64,000 bases of DNA, from the NCBI GenBank assembly GCA_019695035.1, contig JAIBAU010000001.1:124001-188000 (forward strand), read 5' to 3'. The DNA is from Caulobacteraceae bacterium (GTDB lineage Bacteria > Pseudomonadota > Alphaproteobacteria > Caulobacterales > Caulobacteraceae). Numbering within the stretch: position 1 is the stretch's first letter; each line of letters starts with the position of its first letter. The position numbers and the translations under genes are program-made. This document shows, in pieces, positions 8,077-18,764 of the stretch. A model generated the notes under the pieces. The model was not told where the DNA came from. It made no database searches and saw only the letters and a program-made list of their open reading frames with translations.

Positions 8077-8616
8077 ATGATGCGCCTTGCCCTCCCTGCC
8101 GCCGCCTTGCTGATGCTGTCGGCCTGCTCCCAGCCCGTCGCCAAGGGCGATGCGGCTCCGGCCCCGGCCGCGACGCCGGCGGCCGCCCCCGCCCAGGCCC
8201 CCAGGGCGTTCGTCGAGGACCTCTACAGTCAGTATCGGAAGGACGAGAACTTCAGTCCCTTCGCCAACCAGGCGCAGTGGTTCGATCCCGAGCTTATGGC
8301 GGCGATCAAGGAGGACGAGGACCTGACTCCCGAAGGAGAGGTGGGCTTTGTCGACGGCGACCCGATCTGCTCCTGTCAGGACTCCAGCGGCATGAGCGCC
8401 GCCGTCCAGGGCGTCGAGCAAACGTCGCCCACGACCGCTGTCGCCACGGTGAACCTGTGGGCGAACACGCCTGACGAACGGCCGCTGAAGCTGAACCTCG
8501 TAGCGGTGAACGGCCAGTGGCGCGTACACGACGTGACCGACTCCGAAGGCGCGAGCTTCCTTGAAGCCCTGCGCAAGGCGAACGCCGAGGCGCGGGCGCC
8601 GGCCAGCCGATCCTGA
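8077..8616 (+). CDS. Putative lipoprotein, second of a paralogous pair (DUF3828-like)
   Basis: 179 residues. A lipoprotein signal with lipobox LSAC (Cys about residue 17) is followed by an Ala/Pro-rich linker. It then shows DLYSQYRKDENFSPFAN, LTPEGEVGFVDGDPICSCQD and WRVHDVTDSEGASFLEAL, each aligning with the upstream neighbour. The paired cysteines in PICSCQ are kept in both and might bind a metal or form a disulfide. The gap between the two genes is 30 bases, so they are likely cotranscribed. No known function. Confidence 0.72.
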   Translation: MMRLALPAAALLMLSACSQPVAKGDAAPAPAATPAAAPAQAPRAFVEDLYSQYRKDENFSPFANQAQWFDPELMAAIKEDEDLTPEGEVGFVDGDPICSCQDSSGMSAAVQGVEQTSPTTAVATVNLWANTPDERPLKLNLVAVNGQWRVHDVTDSEGASFLEALRKANAEARAPASRS

Positions 8617-8694
8617 CGCTTCTGATAACAGCGTTCGAAAATATTGGCGCCTGTGTAACCCTGTCTTAGCAGGGTCCGTGTCATCAGCCCTGCG

Positions 8695-11225
8695 ATGACC
8701 GGGGCTGAACCACGACCCATGCGCGTTCACTCGCTGACCCGCCGCTTCCTCATAAGCGTTGGAGTCATGGCCGTGGCCGTCACCCTGCTGGCCACCATCG
8801 CCGCCTACCTCGCCTTCGAGCGGGAGCTCGAACGGCGCGAGATGGCGGCGCTGGGAGACTATGTCTTCGAACGCACCCTGCGCGAGGAGCGGCAGTTCTC
8901 CGACCTGGCCAACGTGCACCGCGCGGCCACCGAGGCGCTGGAGCGCCGGATGGCGGCCCTCTCGCCGTCCGAGGCCGAGCGGCTGTTTCGACAGGATTTC
9001 CCCGCCAAGGGCGACGGGACCCGCCGAACCGCGCCCGACCTGTTCGACGGACGCACCACCGCGACGGGCGATACGATTTACGGGGTGGGCGGCTACCTGC
9101 GTGATGCGGCCGCCATGGACGCCCTGCAGCGACGCACGTTCGCGGCCGCCCTGCCGGTGACCTCGCGGTTCGGGGAAGCGCTGAAGGGAGTCTACGACAA
9201 CTTCTATTTCTTCACGCCCGACGCCCGGATGGTGATGTTCGCGCCGAACCGGCCCGACCGGCTGATGTTCTATCGGCAGGACGCGCCGCCGACCCTCGAC
9301 GTTTCGCGAGAGCAGATGTCGACGATCATCCTGCCCGCCAACAATCCTGCCGGCCTGACCCGCTGCACGGATCTGCAGCGCAAGCTGACCGAAAAGGAGG
9401 GCGCGCGCTCGGGCGTCGCCTGCGTGACGCCGGTCTACGCCGAAGGCCGGCTGATCGGCGCCTGGGGCTCTTCGCTGGACCTGTCGGGATATTTCCGCCG
9501 CGCGGTCGGCCAGGGCTTGCCCGGGGCGACCAACATGATCGTGGACGGCAGCGGCCAGCTGATCGCCTTCCCGGACGCCCCCGGCCGCGGCGGCGACGAT
9601 GAAAGCGTCCAGGCGCACGAGGCGCGCTACCAGCTCAAGGCGCTGGTGGCCCGCATCCGCGCCCAGAACCACCATTCCGGCGTGATCAAGTCGCCGGACG
9701 GCTCGCAAATCGTGGCCTATGGCCTGTTGCGGGGACCGAACTGGTATTTCCTGGTGGCGACGCCGACGTCGCGCGTGTCGGAGACGGCGATCCGTTCGGC
9801 GCGCTGGATCCTGCTGATCGGGTTCGCGGCGTCTTTCGCCATCACCCTGGCGGTGGTGCTGTTGGCGCGTCGCGGGGTGGTGACGCCGCTGCGCCGCCTG
9901 CTGGCCTCCGCCGAGGCCGAGCACGCCAGGCGCGGTTCGGGACGCGGGATCGCGGACATCGAAGCCCGCAACGACGAGATCGGGGCGCTCGCCCAGGCGC
10001 TGAGGGCCGAACGGCAGTGCGCCGATGAGGTGCTGGCTTCGCTGGAGGAGCGCGTGGCGTCCCGTACGGTCGAGCTGGAGCACGCCCTGACCGAGAAGTC
10101 GCGCTTCCTGGCCAACATGAGCCACGAACTCCGCACGCCACTGAACGGCGTGGTCGCTGTCTCTGAAGTGCTGGGGAAGCGGCAGAAGACCAAGGCCGAC
10201 CGCGAGCTGGCCGAGCTGATCATCGCTTCCGGCCGGCTGCTGGAGCAGGTGCTGACCGACATCCTCGACGTCTCCAAGATCGAGGCCGGCCAGATGCGGC
10301 TGCAGCCCGCCGACTTCGACCTCGACGCGCTGGTGCGCCAGATCGCGTCGCTGCACCGGGCGGCCGCGGAGTCAAAGGGACTGGAACTGACCTGGTCCAT
10401 CGCGGACGGCGCCCACGGCAGCTGGCGCGCCGACCCGGTGCGCCTGACCCAGATTCTGTCGAACCTGCTTTCGAATGCGGTCAAGTTCACCGAGTCGGGG
10501 GAGGTCGACCTCACCGTGCAGCCGACCGAGGAGGGCCTCGTCTTTTGCGTCCGCGACACAGGGATCGGGATCGATCCGGCCGCCGCCGAGCGCCTGTTCG
10601 GACGCTTCGAGCAGGCGGACGACTCCATCACGCGCCGCTTCGGCGGGACCGGCCTGGGCCTGTCGATCTGCCGCGCGCTCGCAGACATGATGGGTGGCGG
10701 CATCGCCTATGAAAGCGAGCCGGGCAGAGGGTCGACCTTCCGCCTCTCCCTGCCGCTCGAGCGCGCGGCCGCCGTCAGCGCCCGGCCCCAGGCCGCCGCG
10801 CCCCGCGCGATCGACCGGGCCGTCAAGGTCCTGCTGGCTGAGGATCACCCCACCAACCAGCGCGTGGTTTCGCTGATCCTCGAGACCGCCGGGATCGCAC
10901 CGACGGTCGTTGAGGACGGCCGTCAGGCCCTGGCGGCGCTGGCGGCCGAGCGCTTCGACGCCGTGCTGATGGACATGCAGATGCCCGAGATGGACGGCCT
11001 CACCGCCACGGCGGCCCTGCGGGCTCTGGAGGCGGAGCAGGGCGCGCCGCGCACCCCCCGGTGATCATGCTGACCGCGAACGCCCTGGACGAGCACGCCG
11101 TCGCCAGCCGCGAGGCCGGCGCGGACCTGCACATCACCAAGCCCGTCCGTCCCGACGTCCTGCTGGCGGCCATCGCCCAGGTGGTGGAGTCCGCCGACGA
11201 GGTCGAGGCGCGGCTCGCGAGCTGA
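8695..11225 (+). CDS. Hybrid sensor histidine kinase, receiver domain interrupted by a frameshift
   Basis: The first frame codes 789 residues to a stop at 11062-11064. Order: membrane segment (about 18-38), a periplasmic sensor domain of roughly 320 residues, second membrane segment near 365-390, a HAMP-like linker, HisKA with the phosphorylated His477 in MSHELRTPLNG, the HATPase domain (NLLSNAVKF, GTGLGLSI) and a receiver with Asp760 in MDMQMPEMDG. The receiver breaks after residue 789 in a run of six C (11054-11059). Another frame from 11061 continues it perfectly (VIMLTANALDEH, then ITKPVRPD with the conserved Lys) to a stop at 11225. A true indel, a sequencing error or a -1 slip could explain this. 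The kinase core is intact. Start may also be the ATG at 8719. Confidence 0.85.
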
Positions 11226-11235
11226 CCCCCGGTCG

Positions 11236-11820
11236 TCAGCGGGGCAGGGACGCGCAGAAGCGACTCAAGGTCTCCGGATAAAGCCGGTGCTCCACTGAAA
11301 GGACCCGCTCGGCGAGGGTTTCGGGCGTGTCGCCCTCCAGCACCGGAACTTCGGCCTGGGCCAGAACAGGTCCCTCGTCCATGCCCTCGGTGACCAGGTG
11401 GACGCTGCATCCAGCGACGCTGTCGCCGGCCTCGAGCGCGCGGGCGTGGGTCTGCAGACCCGGATATTTCGGCAACAGCGAGGGGTGGATGTTCAGCATC
11501 CGCCCCGCCCAGGCGCCGACCAGCCATGCGGAGAGGATACGCATGTAGCCCGCCAGGGCGACGACCTCGACGCCATGGTCGCGAAGCACAGCGTCGACAG
11601 CGCGCTCGTGGGCTTCGCGGTCCTTGCCGTAGGGGGCCGAGTCCACGACCGCGGTCTCGATTCCCGCCAGCCGCGCCGCGTCGAGCCCTTCCGCGCCTGC
11701 CTTGTTGGAGAGGACCAGCGCGATCCGGTAGGGGCAGCCCGGGGCCCGGGCCGCCTCGATCAGGGCCGCCATGTTGGAGCCGCGCCCGGAAATCAGCACG
11801 GCGACTCGGACCGGGGTCAC
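11236..11820 (-). CDS. purN: Phosphoribosylglycinamide formyltransferase
   Basis: 194 residues from a GTG at 11820. The N-terminal [19 protein letters not shown] binds GAR, and the catalytic Asn-His-Asp set is visible in [18 protein letters not shown] and in [12 protein letters not shown]. It catalyses formyl transfer from 10-formyl-tetrahydrofolate to GAR in purine synthesis. The GTG overlaps the purM stop (GTGA), so translation is coupled. A longer frame upstream to 12213 merely reads through purM in another frame and is not real. Confidence 0.93.
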   Translation of the reverse strand: MTPVRVAVLISGRGSNMAALIEAARAPGCPYRIALVLSNKAGAEGLDAARLAGIETAVVDSAPYGKDREAHERAVDAVLRDHGVEVVALAGYMRILSAWLVGAWAGRMLNIHPSLLPKYPGLQTHARALEAGDSVAGCSVHLVTEGMDEGPVLAQAEVPVLEGDTPETLAERVLSVEHRLYPETLSRFCASLPR

Positions 11821-12842
11821 GCCTGGGCGAGCTCCCCGCAGACGAAGGCCTGTTCTCCCGCGTTCAGCAGGGCCGCCAGCACGGGCTCGGCGTCCTGCGG
11901 GCTGACGATCAGGATGAAGCCCACCCCGCAGTTGAAGGTGCGGCGCATCTCGTGCTCGGCGATGCCGCCCGTACCCGCCAGCCAGCCGAATACGCCCGGC
12001 ATGTCCCAGGCCTCCCAGTCGAAGCGCGCGACGAGGCCCGCGGCGATGCAGCGAGGCGGGTTTTCGATGAGGCCTCCGCCCGTGATGTGCGCGCCACCCT
12101 TGATCAGGCCGGCCTTCATCAGCGGCAGCACCGGCTTCACGTAGATGCGCGTCGGCGCCATCAGCGCCTGGGCAAGGCTCATGTCCTTGGCGAAAGGCGC
12201 GTCGGCGCCCCAACCCAGGCCGGACCGTTCGACCACCTTGCGGATCAACGAATAGCCGTTGGAGTGGGGCCCGGAGGAGGCCAGGCCGATGATCAGGTCG
12301 CCCGCCTTCTGGTCGCCCAGCCGCGGCAGCACCCCGTCACGGTTCACCGCGCCTACCGAGAAGCCGGCCAGGTCGTAATCGTCCTCGCCGTACATGCCAG
12401 GCATTTCAGCCGTCTCGCCGCCGACCAGGGCGCAGCCGGCCTGCCGGCAACCCTCGGCGATGCCCGCCACCACGCGCCGGGCCTCGTCCACCTTCAGCTT
12501 CGAGGTGGCGAAATAGTCGAGAAACATCAGCGGCTCGGCGCCCTGGGCCAGCAGGTCGTTGACGCACATGGCCACCAGGTCGATGCCGACGGTGTCGTGA
12601 CGTCCGGTCTCGATGGCGATCTTCAGCTTGGTGCCGACGCCGTCGGTGGTGGTGACGATCAGCGGATCGTCATAGCCAGCCGCCCTGAGGTCGAAGAGGG
12701 CGCCGAACCCCCCGAGCGCGGCCTCCGCGCCGGGCCGACGGGTCGACTTCGCCAGCGGCTTGATGGCCTCGACCAGAGCTTCGCCAGCATCGATATCGAC
12801 GCCCGCATCCATGTAGGTCAGGCCATTGGGTCGGTCGGTCAT
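11817..12842 (-). CDS. purM: Phosphoribosylformylglycinamidine cyclo-ligase (AIR synthetase)
   Basis: 341 residues starting [20 protein letters not shown]. The segments [33 protein letters not shown] and [11 protein letters not shown] are standard in PurM, which uses ATP to close the imidazole ring of the purine precursor. [12 protein letters not shown] near residue 250 is also typical. Length matches E. coli PurM (345). It is the first gene of a purMN pair and is divergent from rnd with a 70-base gap that should hold both promoters. Confidence 0.96.
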   Translation of the reverse strand: MTDRPNGLTYMDAGVDIDAGEALVEAIKPLAKSTRRPGAEAALGGFGALFDLRAAGYDDPLIVTTTDGVGTKLKIAIETGRHDTVGIDLVAMCVNDLLAQGAEPLMFLDYFATSKLKVDEARRVVAGIAEGCRQAGCALVGGETAEMPGMYGEDDYDLAGFSVGAVNRDGVLPRLGDQKAGDLIIGLASSGPHSNGYSLIRKVVERSGLGWGADAPFAKDMSLAQALMAPTRIYVKPVLPLMKAGLIKGGAHITGGGLIENPPRCIAAGLVARFDWEAWDMPGVFGWLAGTGGIAEHEMRRTFNCGVGFILIVSPQDAEPVLAALLNAGEQAFVCGELAQA

Positions 12843-12912
12843 TGGGTCACAGCGAGCGAAAAAAGGGATTCGGGGTTGCGCGAACTGCGCGCGGCGGGGC
12901 TATAGCACGCTC

Positions 12913-14070
12913 ATGACGCCGATCACGAACAACGCGGACCTCGCCGCGTTTTGCGAACGCCTTTCCAAAGCGCCCTTCATCGCCGTGGACACCGAGTTCA
13001 TGCGCGAGACGACCTATTGGCCCAAGCTGTGCCTCATCCAGGCCGCGACTCCAGACGAGGCGCAGTGCATCGATCCGCTGGCCGATGGCCTGGACCTCGA
13101 GCCGTTCCTGCGGGTGCTCACCAATACCTCGGTGACCAAGGTGTTCCACGCCGCCCGCCAGGACATCGAAATCTTCAACAACCTCGGCGCCATTCCGACT
13201 CCGATGTTCGACACCCAGATCGCCGCCATGGCGGCGGGGTTCGGCGATCAGGTCAGCTACGACTCGCTGGTGCGTCAGCTGCTCAAGAAGGACATCGACA
13301 AGGGAAGCCGCTTCACTGATTGGTCGCGCCGGCCCCTCTCCGACAACCAGCTCACCTACGCCCTGGGCGACGTGATCTACCTCGCCCAGCTCTACCCGAA
13401 ACTGCATGACCGCCTGCAGAAGGACGGGCGCCTGGTGTGGGTGTCCGAGGAGATGGCCGCCCTGGCCAATCCGGCTCTCTACGACACCGATCCCGACAAG
13501 GCCTGGCGCCGGGTCAAGCCCCGGCGGTTCTCGGCGAGGTATCTGGCGGCCTTCAAAGCCGTCGCCGCCTGGCGCGAGCGGACCGCGCAGGATCGCGACC
13601 AGCCTCGCGGCCGCATCCTGAAGGACGACGCGATCGACGAGATCGCCACCCAGCTTCCGACCGACGCCGAGGGCTTCAACCGTCTGCGCTCGGCGCCGCG
13701 CGGCTTCGCCAACTCGAAGTATGGCGTCGATCTGATCGCCGCGCTGCGCGAGGCGCTCCAGGATCCCGAGGGCTACGCGCCCAAGATCGAGAAGCCCGCC
13801 CCCAGCCAGCAGGCGCCGGGCGCCATCGTCGAGTTGCTGAAGGTGTTGCTGAAGGCGCGAAGCGAGGACGCCAAGGTAGCGCCCAAGCTGATCGCGACCG
13901 TCGCCGACCTGGAGCAGATCGCCGTCAACGACCAGGCCGACGTGGAAGCCTTGCAGGGCTGGCGGCGAAAGGTGTTCGGGGAGGACGCGCTGAAACTCAA
14001 GCGCGGCGAACTGGCCCTGGTGCTGGAGGGCGCTCGCGTCCGGGTCGTCGAACTGGAGCCGGAAGAGTAG
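12913..14070 (+). CDS. rnd: Ribonuclease D
   Basis: 385 residues from the ATG at 12913, chosen because the family begins with MTPITNNADLAAFCERL. The DEDD 3'-5' exonuclease domain is clear: FIAVDTEFMRE (first Asp and Glu), VFHAARQDIEIF (second Asp) and LTYALGDVIYL (YxxxD). An HRDC-like region follows (about residues 210-290), then a C-terminal helical domain. RNase D trims 3' ends of tRNA precursors and other stable RNAs. It sits beside ppx, ppk and hdaA as in other Caulobacter relatives. Confidence 0.93.
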   Translation: MTPITNNADLAAFCERLSKAPFIAVDTEFMRETTYWPKLCLIQAATPDEAQCIDPLADGLDLEPFLRVLTNTSVTKVFHAARQDIEIFNNLGAIPTPMFDTQIAAMAAGFGDQVSYDSLVRQLLKKDIDKGSRFTDWSRRPLSDNQLTYALGDVIYLAQLYPKLHDRLQKDGRLVWVSEEMAALANPALYDTDPDKAWRRVKPRRFSARYLAAFKAVAAWRERTAQDRDQPRGRILKDDAIDEIATQLPTDAEGFNRLRSAPRGFANSKYGVDLIAALREALQDPEGYAPKIEKPAPSQQAPGAIVELLKVLLKARSEDAKVAPKLIATVADLEQIAVNDQADVEALQGWRRKVFGEDALKLKRGELALVLEGARVRVVELEPEE

Positions 14071-14076
14071 GGGCCC

Positions 14077-15579
14077 TCAGCCCACCTTGACCTCAAGTTC
14101 CAGCCCCATGGCCTGGGCCAGGGCGTTGGCGCGCTTGGCGGTCTGTTCGCCCATCAGGATGTCGGCCCGGGCCTTGTCGGCGGTCACGACGACCCTCGTC
14201 TTGTGGAACTCCAGCGACGAGTCCCTGAGCGGGGCCGGGGCGCGACCGGCCAGGTCGCATCCGAGGCGCATGGCGAGGCCCAGCACCTTGGCCCGCTGGA
14301 CGCTGGCTTCATCAAGCAGCCTGCGAATGGTCGGCGCCTCCGGATAGGGCGTCGAGGCGCCGCCGTAGCGGGCGTGAACGGCGGCGGCCAGGAAGGCGCG
14401 CTCGGCGTGGCCCTGACCGGCGATGGGCGCATGCAGCACCTGGATGAAGGCCAGTTCGGCTCGATGCTCCGGGTGCAGCCGCGCCCCGATGTCGGCCAGG
14501 CGGCAGGCGGCCTGCAGGAGGCGGGCGTCGCCCTCGCCCGCGAAGACGGGCGGCAGGGCCTTGAAGGCGGGCGCCAGCCACCCGGCGAGCGCGCCTCCCA
14601 GTTCGGGACTCACGCCCAGCCGGCGACCCAGGGCGGCGCAGCCCTCAATAAGCGGATCCTTGCTGCGCTCCTTCCTCGGCAGGGCCTGGTACAGCAGGCC
14701 CTCGCGCAGGCCGTAGGCCGAGAAGATTATCCGCTTCAGATCGAGCGACTCGATGAGGGTCTCCAGCACGACCGCCGCCCAGGGCAGCACGTCGGCACGC
14801 TTGCGCGACACCCCCTGGATGCGCTCGAGCGAGGTGCGGGACTGCCGGCCCACGAAGCGGGCGACATCCGCGACGTCCCGGGCAGACAGCTCGTACTGAT
14901 GCACGATCTTCAGGGGGTAGTCGGCCATCACCATGTGGATCAGCGCCAGGGTGCGCCAGGCGCCGCCCACGGCATGAAACTCGGGTGAGGCGAACCTCCG
15001 CGCTCCCTTGAGGAGCTCGCTCGTCCGGGCGCGGACGCCGGTCAGGTCGAAATCGTTGGGTGCGCCGAGGGCGAAGGGGCCAAGGGGCAGGGTCACGCCG
15101 TCGCCGGGCTCGCCGTCCCTTCCCAGCCGCACCAATTCGAGGCTGGAGCCGCCCAGGTCGCCGACCAGGCCTTGCGCCTCGGGGCAGCCGGCGACGACGC
15201 CATAGGCGGAGTAGTGAGCTTCCTCGCGGCCCGACAACACGCGGATATCCAGCCCGGCCTCGGCCTTGACCCGCTCCACGAAGGCCGCCCCGTCGCTGGC
15301 CTCGCGCACCGCCGCCGTGGCGGCTACCAGCACGTCGTGGGGTGCGGCCCCGTCGATCACCGCACGGAACCGGCGCAACGCGCTCACCGCCTGCTCCACG
15401 CCCTGTCGCGACAACCTGCCTGTCGCGGCCACCTCACGCCCTAGGCCCGCCAGCACCTTCTCATTGTAGACGGTCCAGATGGCGCGGCCTTCCATGCGGT
15501 AGGTCACGAGGCGGACGGAGTTCGAGCCCACGTCGACGACGGCCACATCGCGGATATTGTCAGCGAGACGAGCCGACAT
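14077..15579 (-). CDS. ppx: Exopolyphosphatase / guanosine pentaphosphatase (Ppx/GppA family)
   Basis: 500 residues. The N-terminal [16 protein letters not shown] holds the first ATP/phosphate loop of the actin-like fold, [15 protein letters not shown] the second conserved block, and [14 protein letters not shown] the second phosphate loop. The C-terminal half has the HD-like helical region of the family. It releases phosphate from polyphosphate and may also act on pppGpp. Its ATG lies inside the end of ppk (20-base overlap, different frame), so degradation and synthesis enzymes are translationally linked. Confidence 0.9.
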   Translation of the reverse strand: MSARLADNIRDVAVVDVGSNSVRLVTYRMEGRAIWTVYNEKVLAGLGREVAATGRLSRQGVEQAVSALRRFRAVIDGAAPHDVLVAATAAVREASDGAAFVERVKAEAGLDIRVLSGREEAHYSAYGVVAGCPEAQGLVGDLGGSSLELVRLGRDGEPGDGVTLPLGPFALGAPNDFDLTGVRARTSELLKGARRFASPEFHAVGGAWRTLALIHMVMADYPLKIVHQYELSARDVADVARFVGRQSRTSLERIQGVSRKRADVLPWAAVVLETLIESLDLKRIIFSAYGLREGLLYQALPRKERSKDPLIEGCAALGRRLGVSPELGGALAGWLAPAFKALPPVFAGEGDARLLQAACRLADIGARLHPEHRAELAFIQVLHAPIAGQGHAERAFLAAAVHARYGGASTPYPEAPTIRRLLDEASVQRAKVLGLAMRLGCDLAGRAPAPLRDSSLEFHKTRVVVTADKARADILMGEQTAKRANALAQAMGLELEVKVG

Positions 15580-17800
15580 ATTCGATCGCGTGGGGCATGA
15601 CCTTCACATGGCTGCCGCGGCCCGAGAGGCTGGGGTTGGTCATGAAATAGTCGTGCGCGGAGAACGGCTCCCCGCCCGCGTCGACCTTGGCGCGGCGATA
15701 GGTTCCGTCGGCTTTCAGCTTCCAGCTCTGGGTGTTGTCCTTCAGGCTCGCCACCATGATCTGGTCCAGCACCTGCCGATGCACGGTAGGGTTTTCGACC
15801 GGCACCAGCGTCTCAACGCGGCGGTCGAGGTTGCGGTTCATCCAGTCGGCTGACGAGATGAACACCTGCGCCTTGTCCGAGGGCAGGGTGGCGCCGTTTG
15901 CGAAGCAGACGATGCGGCTGTGCTCCAGGAAGCGCCCGACGATCGACTTGACGCGGATGTTCTCGGACAGCCCCTTCACCCCGGGACGCAGGCAGCAGAC
16001 GCCGCGCACCACCAACTCGATGCGGACACCCGCCTGACTGGCGCGGTACAGGGCGTCGATGACGCCGGCATCCACGATGGAGTTCAGCTTGGCCCAGATG
16101 GCGGCTGGCTTGCCGGCCTTCGCGTTGCGGACCTCCTGCTCGATCAGGCCCATCAACCGCGTGCGCATGGTCAGCGGCGAGAAGCTGATCTTCTCCATGG
16201 TCTCGGGCCGTGCGTAGCCCGTGATGTAGTTGAAGATGCGGACCGAATCCCGGGTCAGCGCCGGGTCGGTCGAGAACAGGGCCAGATCGGTGTAAACCTT
16301 GGCCGTCACGGGGTGGTAGTTGCCGGTGCCGAAGTGGCAGTAGGTCCGCAGGCTCTCGCCTTCGCGCCGCACAACAACGCTGAGCTTGGCGTGCGTCTTG
16401 TACTCGACGAAGCCGAAGACGACGTGCACGCCGGCCCGCTCCATGGCCCGCGCCCATTTCAGATTCGCCTCCTCGTCGAAGCGCGCCTTGATCTCCACCA
16501 GGGCGGTGACGTTCTTGCCCAGCTCGGCCGCCTCGATCAGGGCGGCCACGATCGGGCTGTCGTTGGAGGTGCGATACAGCGTCTGCTTGATGGCGATGAC
16601 GTTGGGATCCCGCGCCGCCTGCCGGAGGAACTGGACCACCACGTCGAAACTCTCGAACGGGTGGTGGACCAGGATGTCCTTTTCCTTGATGGCCGCGAAG
16701 CAGTCGCCGCCATGGTCGCGAATACGTTCCGGAAACCGGGCTTCGAAAGGCTTGAACTTCAGGTCCGACCGATCGGGCGGGATCAGCTGGTTCATCTGGG
16801 CCAGCCCCAGCACGCCGTCGACCAGGACGATGTCCTGCGGCTCTGCGTTCAGCTGATCGACGATGAACTCGCGCAGGTCGGCCGGCATGTCGGCCTCGAT
16901 CTTCACCCGCACGACCGAGCCCAGCCGCCGCTGCTTCAGCAGGGCTTCGAACTCCCGCACCAGGTCCTCGGCCTCTTCCTCGATCTCGATGTCGGAGTCG
17001 CGGATCAGGCGGAACATGCCGTGCTGCTCGACGTCGCAGTCGGGGAACAGGTGGTCCACGAAGGTGAAGACGAGGCTCTCCAGGGGCAGGTAGCGTCGCT
17101 TCTTGCGTCCGCCGGCTGATCCGGGCGTGGCCGGCAGCTCCCAGAACCGCTTCACCTGGCTGGGGATGGGAACCAGGGCGTACAGCTCGCGCCCGTCCAT
17201 GCGGCGCTTCAGCTTGAGGGCCAGGGTGAAGCCCAGATTGGGAATGAAGGGGAAGGGGTGGGCCGGGTCGACCGCCAGCGGGGTCAACACCGGGAAAAGC
17301 TGGGAGAGGAACTCAGGTTCGAGCTTGGCGCGTTCGGGCCGTGTCACGCCCCGGGAATCGATGACTTCGATGCCTTCCCCGGCCAGCGCCTTGCGCAGGG
17401 CGCGCCAGGTCTTCTGCTGCTCCTGCATGAGGACGTTCGCGGCCGCGGACACCTGGGCCAGCCCTTCGCGGGGCGTGAGTCCATCCTGGCTCTCGGTGCG
17501 GATGCCCTCACGGACCTGACCCTTCAGCCCGGCCACCCGCACCATGAAGAATTCATCCAGGTTCGAGGCCGAGATGGACAGGAAACGGAGGCGTTCGAGC
17601 AGGGGGTGCTTCTCGTTCTCCGCCTCCTCGAGCACCCGACGATTGAAGGCCAGCCAGGAGAGTTCGCGATTGAAGAAGCGCTCGGGAGAGGTCAGCGCTG
17701 TTTCGTCGAGCTTGAGGCGTGGCGCGTGGCTGGGCGGCACGCCCTTTGGATCGGGCACCGCGGCGTGCTGGCCGGAGGGCTCTGGGGCGGCGTCGGTCAT
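15560..17800 (-). CDS. ppk: Polyphosphate kinase 1, full-length copy
   Basis: 746 residues from the ATG at 17800. A start at 17857 is in frame but would overrun the hdaA gap. Domains follow PPK1 order: N domain with [19 protein letters not shown], head domain with PHPF-like [11 protein letters not shown], then C1 and C2. The autophosphorylated histidine is in [11 protein letters not shown] and the second catalytic histidine in [14 protein letters not shown]1 makes polyphosphate from ATP reversibly. It forms an operon with hdaA (61 bases upstream) and ppx (overlapping). A truncated, diverged paralogue lies at 19451-20842. The 217 bases 16459-16675 are identical between the two. Confidence 0.96.
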   Translation of the reverse strand: MTDAAPEPSGQHAAVPDPKGVPPSHAPRLKLDETALTSPERFFNRELSWLAFNRRVLEEAENEKHPLLERLRFLSISASNLDEFFMVRVAGLKGQVREGIRTESQDGLTPREGLAQVSAAANVLMQEQQKTWRALRKALAGEGIEVIDSRGVTRPERAKLEPEFLSQLFPVLTPLAVDPAHPFPFIPNLGFTLALKLKRRMDGRELYALVPIPSQVKRFWELPATPGSAGGRKKRRYLPLESLVFTFVDHLFPDCDVEQHGMFRLIRDSDIEIEEEAEDLVREFEALLKQRRLGSVVRVKIEADMPADLREFIVDQLNAEPQDIVLVDGVLGLAQMNQLIPPDRSDLKFKPFEARFPERIRDHGGDCFAAIKEKDILVHHPFESFDVVVQFLRQAARDPNVIAIKQTLYRTSNDSPIVAALIEAAELGKNVTALVEIKARFDEEANLKWARAMERAGVHVVFGFVEYKTHAKLSVVVRREGESLRTYCHFGTGNYHPVTAKVYTDLALFSTDPALTRDSVRIFNYITGYARPETMEKISFSPLTMRTRLMGLIEQEVRNAKAGKPAAIWAKLNSIVDAGVIDALYRASQAGVRIELVVRGVCCLRPGVKGLSENIRVKSIVGRFLEHSRIVCFANGATLPSDKAQVFISSADWMNRNLDRRVETLVPVENPTVHRQVLDQIMVASLKDNTQSWKLKADGTYRRAKVDAGGEPFSAHDYFMTNPSLSGRGSHVKVMPHAIEYVGSSR
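16459..16675. repeat. 217-base exact repeat, partner of 19510-19726
   Basis: This is the matching segment within the complete ppk. Surrounding ppk sequence differs between the copies at many third positions and several residues, so this block stands out as recently homogenised. Confidence 0.9.
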
Positions 17801-17861
17801 GGCCTGTCGAACGTCATCCACGGCAGGGCTTGTGACCCGCGCAGAGGCGCACGGCAAGCCT

Positions 17862-18653
17862 TCAGAATGGAAGATCGCCCGACTTGGTTTCGGTTTCGAG
17901 AACGGTCCGGGCCAGGGCCCTGGTCACCGGCCGATGGGTGGGTGCGGCCACTTCGATCAGTCTACGGACAGTTTCCCGCGCCTCGGGCACTGACCTTTCG
18001 ATCCTGCGCACCAGGTATTCGAGCAGGTCCGTTGACGGCTTGACCGCGACCTCGGCGAAGAAGCGCTGCAGCATGCCGCGCAGCACCGCGTCGTCGGGCT
18101 CGCTGATCAGGGCCACGCGCACGGCGTTCAGCCGCGAACGCAGATCGGGCAGTTCGACCTCCCAGACCGCCGGAGGCTGGCGCGCCGCCAGCACCAGCCC
18201 CGCGCCCGCCTCGCCGGCCATGTTGAACAGGTGAAACAGGGTCTCGTCGTCGGCCTTGGCCGCATCGTCCAGCGCCACCAGACGCCCCTGCAGCGCGCCG
18301 AGGTCCGCCGTCGCCGCCGCCTCGCCGGCCAGCAGAACCGCGCCTGTCCGCTCGGCCCACGAGGTCAACAGGTGCGTCTTGCCCGAGCCCCGCGGCCCCA
18401 CGAGCGCTAGGACGCCCCCGACGACGTCAGGAAACCCGTCCAGGGCCCTGACGGCGGCCGCGTTGGACGCCGACACCACAAACGCCTCGCGCGTCAGCAC
18501 GGGCGCGGCTTCCAGGCCAAGACTCAACTGTGACGGTGACTCCAGCGCCGCGCCGTGGGCCTCGACGGCCTCCCGGTAGAGACCGTCGCGCCGGGCGTCT
18601 GTCTGGCCATCGCTCCCCACCGCGTGATCGATCCTCGCCGCCCGCATGGACAA
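17862..18653 (-). CDS. hdaA: HdaA, DnaA-related regulator of replication initiation (copy adjacent to complete ppk)
   Basis: Up to 263 residues. It has the beta-clamp-binding motif QLSLGL, a P-loop GPRGSGKTH, a Walker-B-like LVALDDA, sensor/arginine-finger region [13 protein letters not shown] and a C-terminal helical domain lacking a DNA-binding part. This is the Hda/HdaA pattern. HdaA works with the sliding clamp to stimulate ATP hydrolysis by DnaA and so blocks re-initiation. The start is unsure: ATG at 18653 or 18647 gives a tail of about 40 residues before QLSLGL, whereas the paralogue begins only four residues before that motif. A GTG near 18620 is another option. Roughly three quarters identical to the second copy by eye. 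Confidence 0.88.
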   Translation of the reverse strand: MSMRAARIDHAVGSDGQTDARRDGLYREAVEAHGAALESPSQLSLGLEAAPVLTREAFVVSASNAAAVRALDGFPDVVGGVLALVGPRGSGKTHLLTSWAERTGAVLLAGEAAATADLGALQGRLVALDDAAKADDETLFHLFNMAGEAGAGLVLAARQPPAVWEVELPDLRSRLNAVRVALISEPDDAVLRGMLQRFFAEVAVKPSTDLLEYLVRRIERSVPEARETVRRLIEVAAPTHRPVTRALARTVLETETKSGDLPF

Positions 18654-18764
18654 GGTAGTCGACGGGCGGACGAGGTTCTTACGAAAAGAAGTCGAAGAAT
18701 CCTTCTGGGGGACGCGCCGGACTCGGGCGCCTTCCCTAGGAAAATGGAATCCGGAGCGGACGAG

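Noticed and set aside
7429-10356. 975-residue open frame on the minus strand opposite the lipoproteins and histidine kinase
   Set aside because: Composition is a mirror of the real genes on the plus strand, with His/Gly/Arg/Gln-rich sequence and no recognisable domain; typical antisense frame in high-GC DNA.
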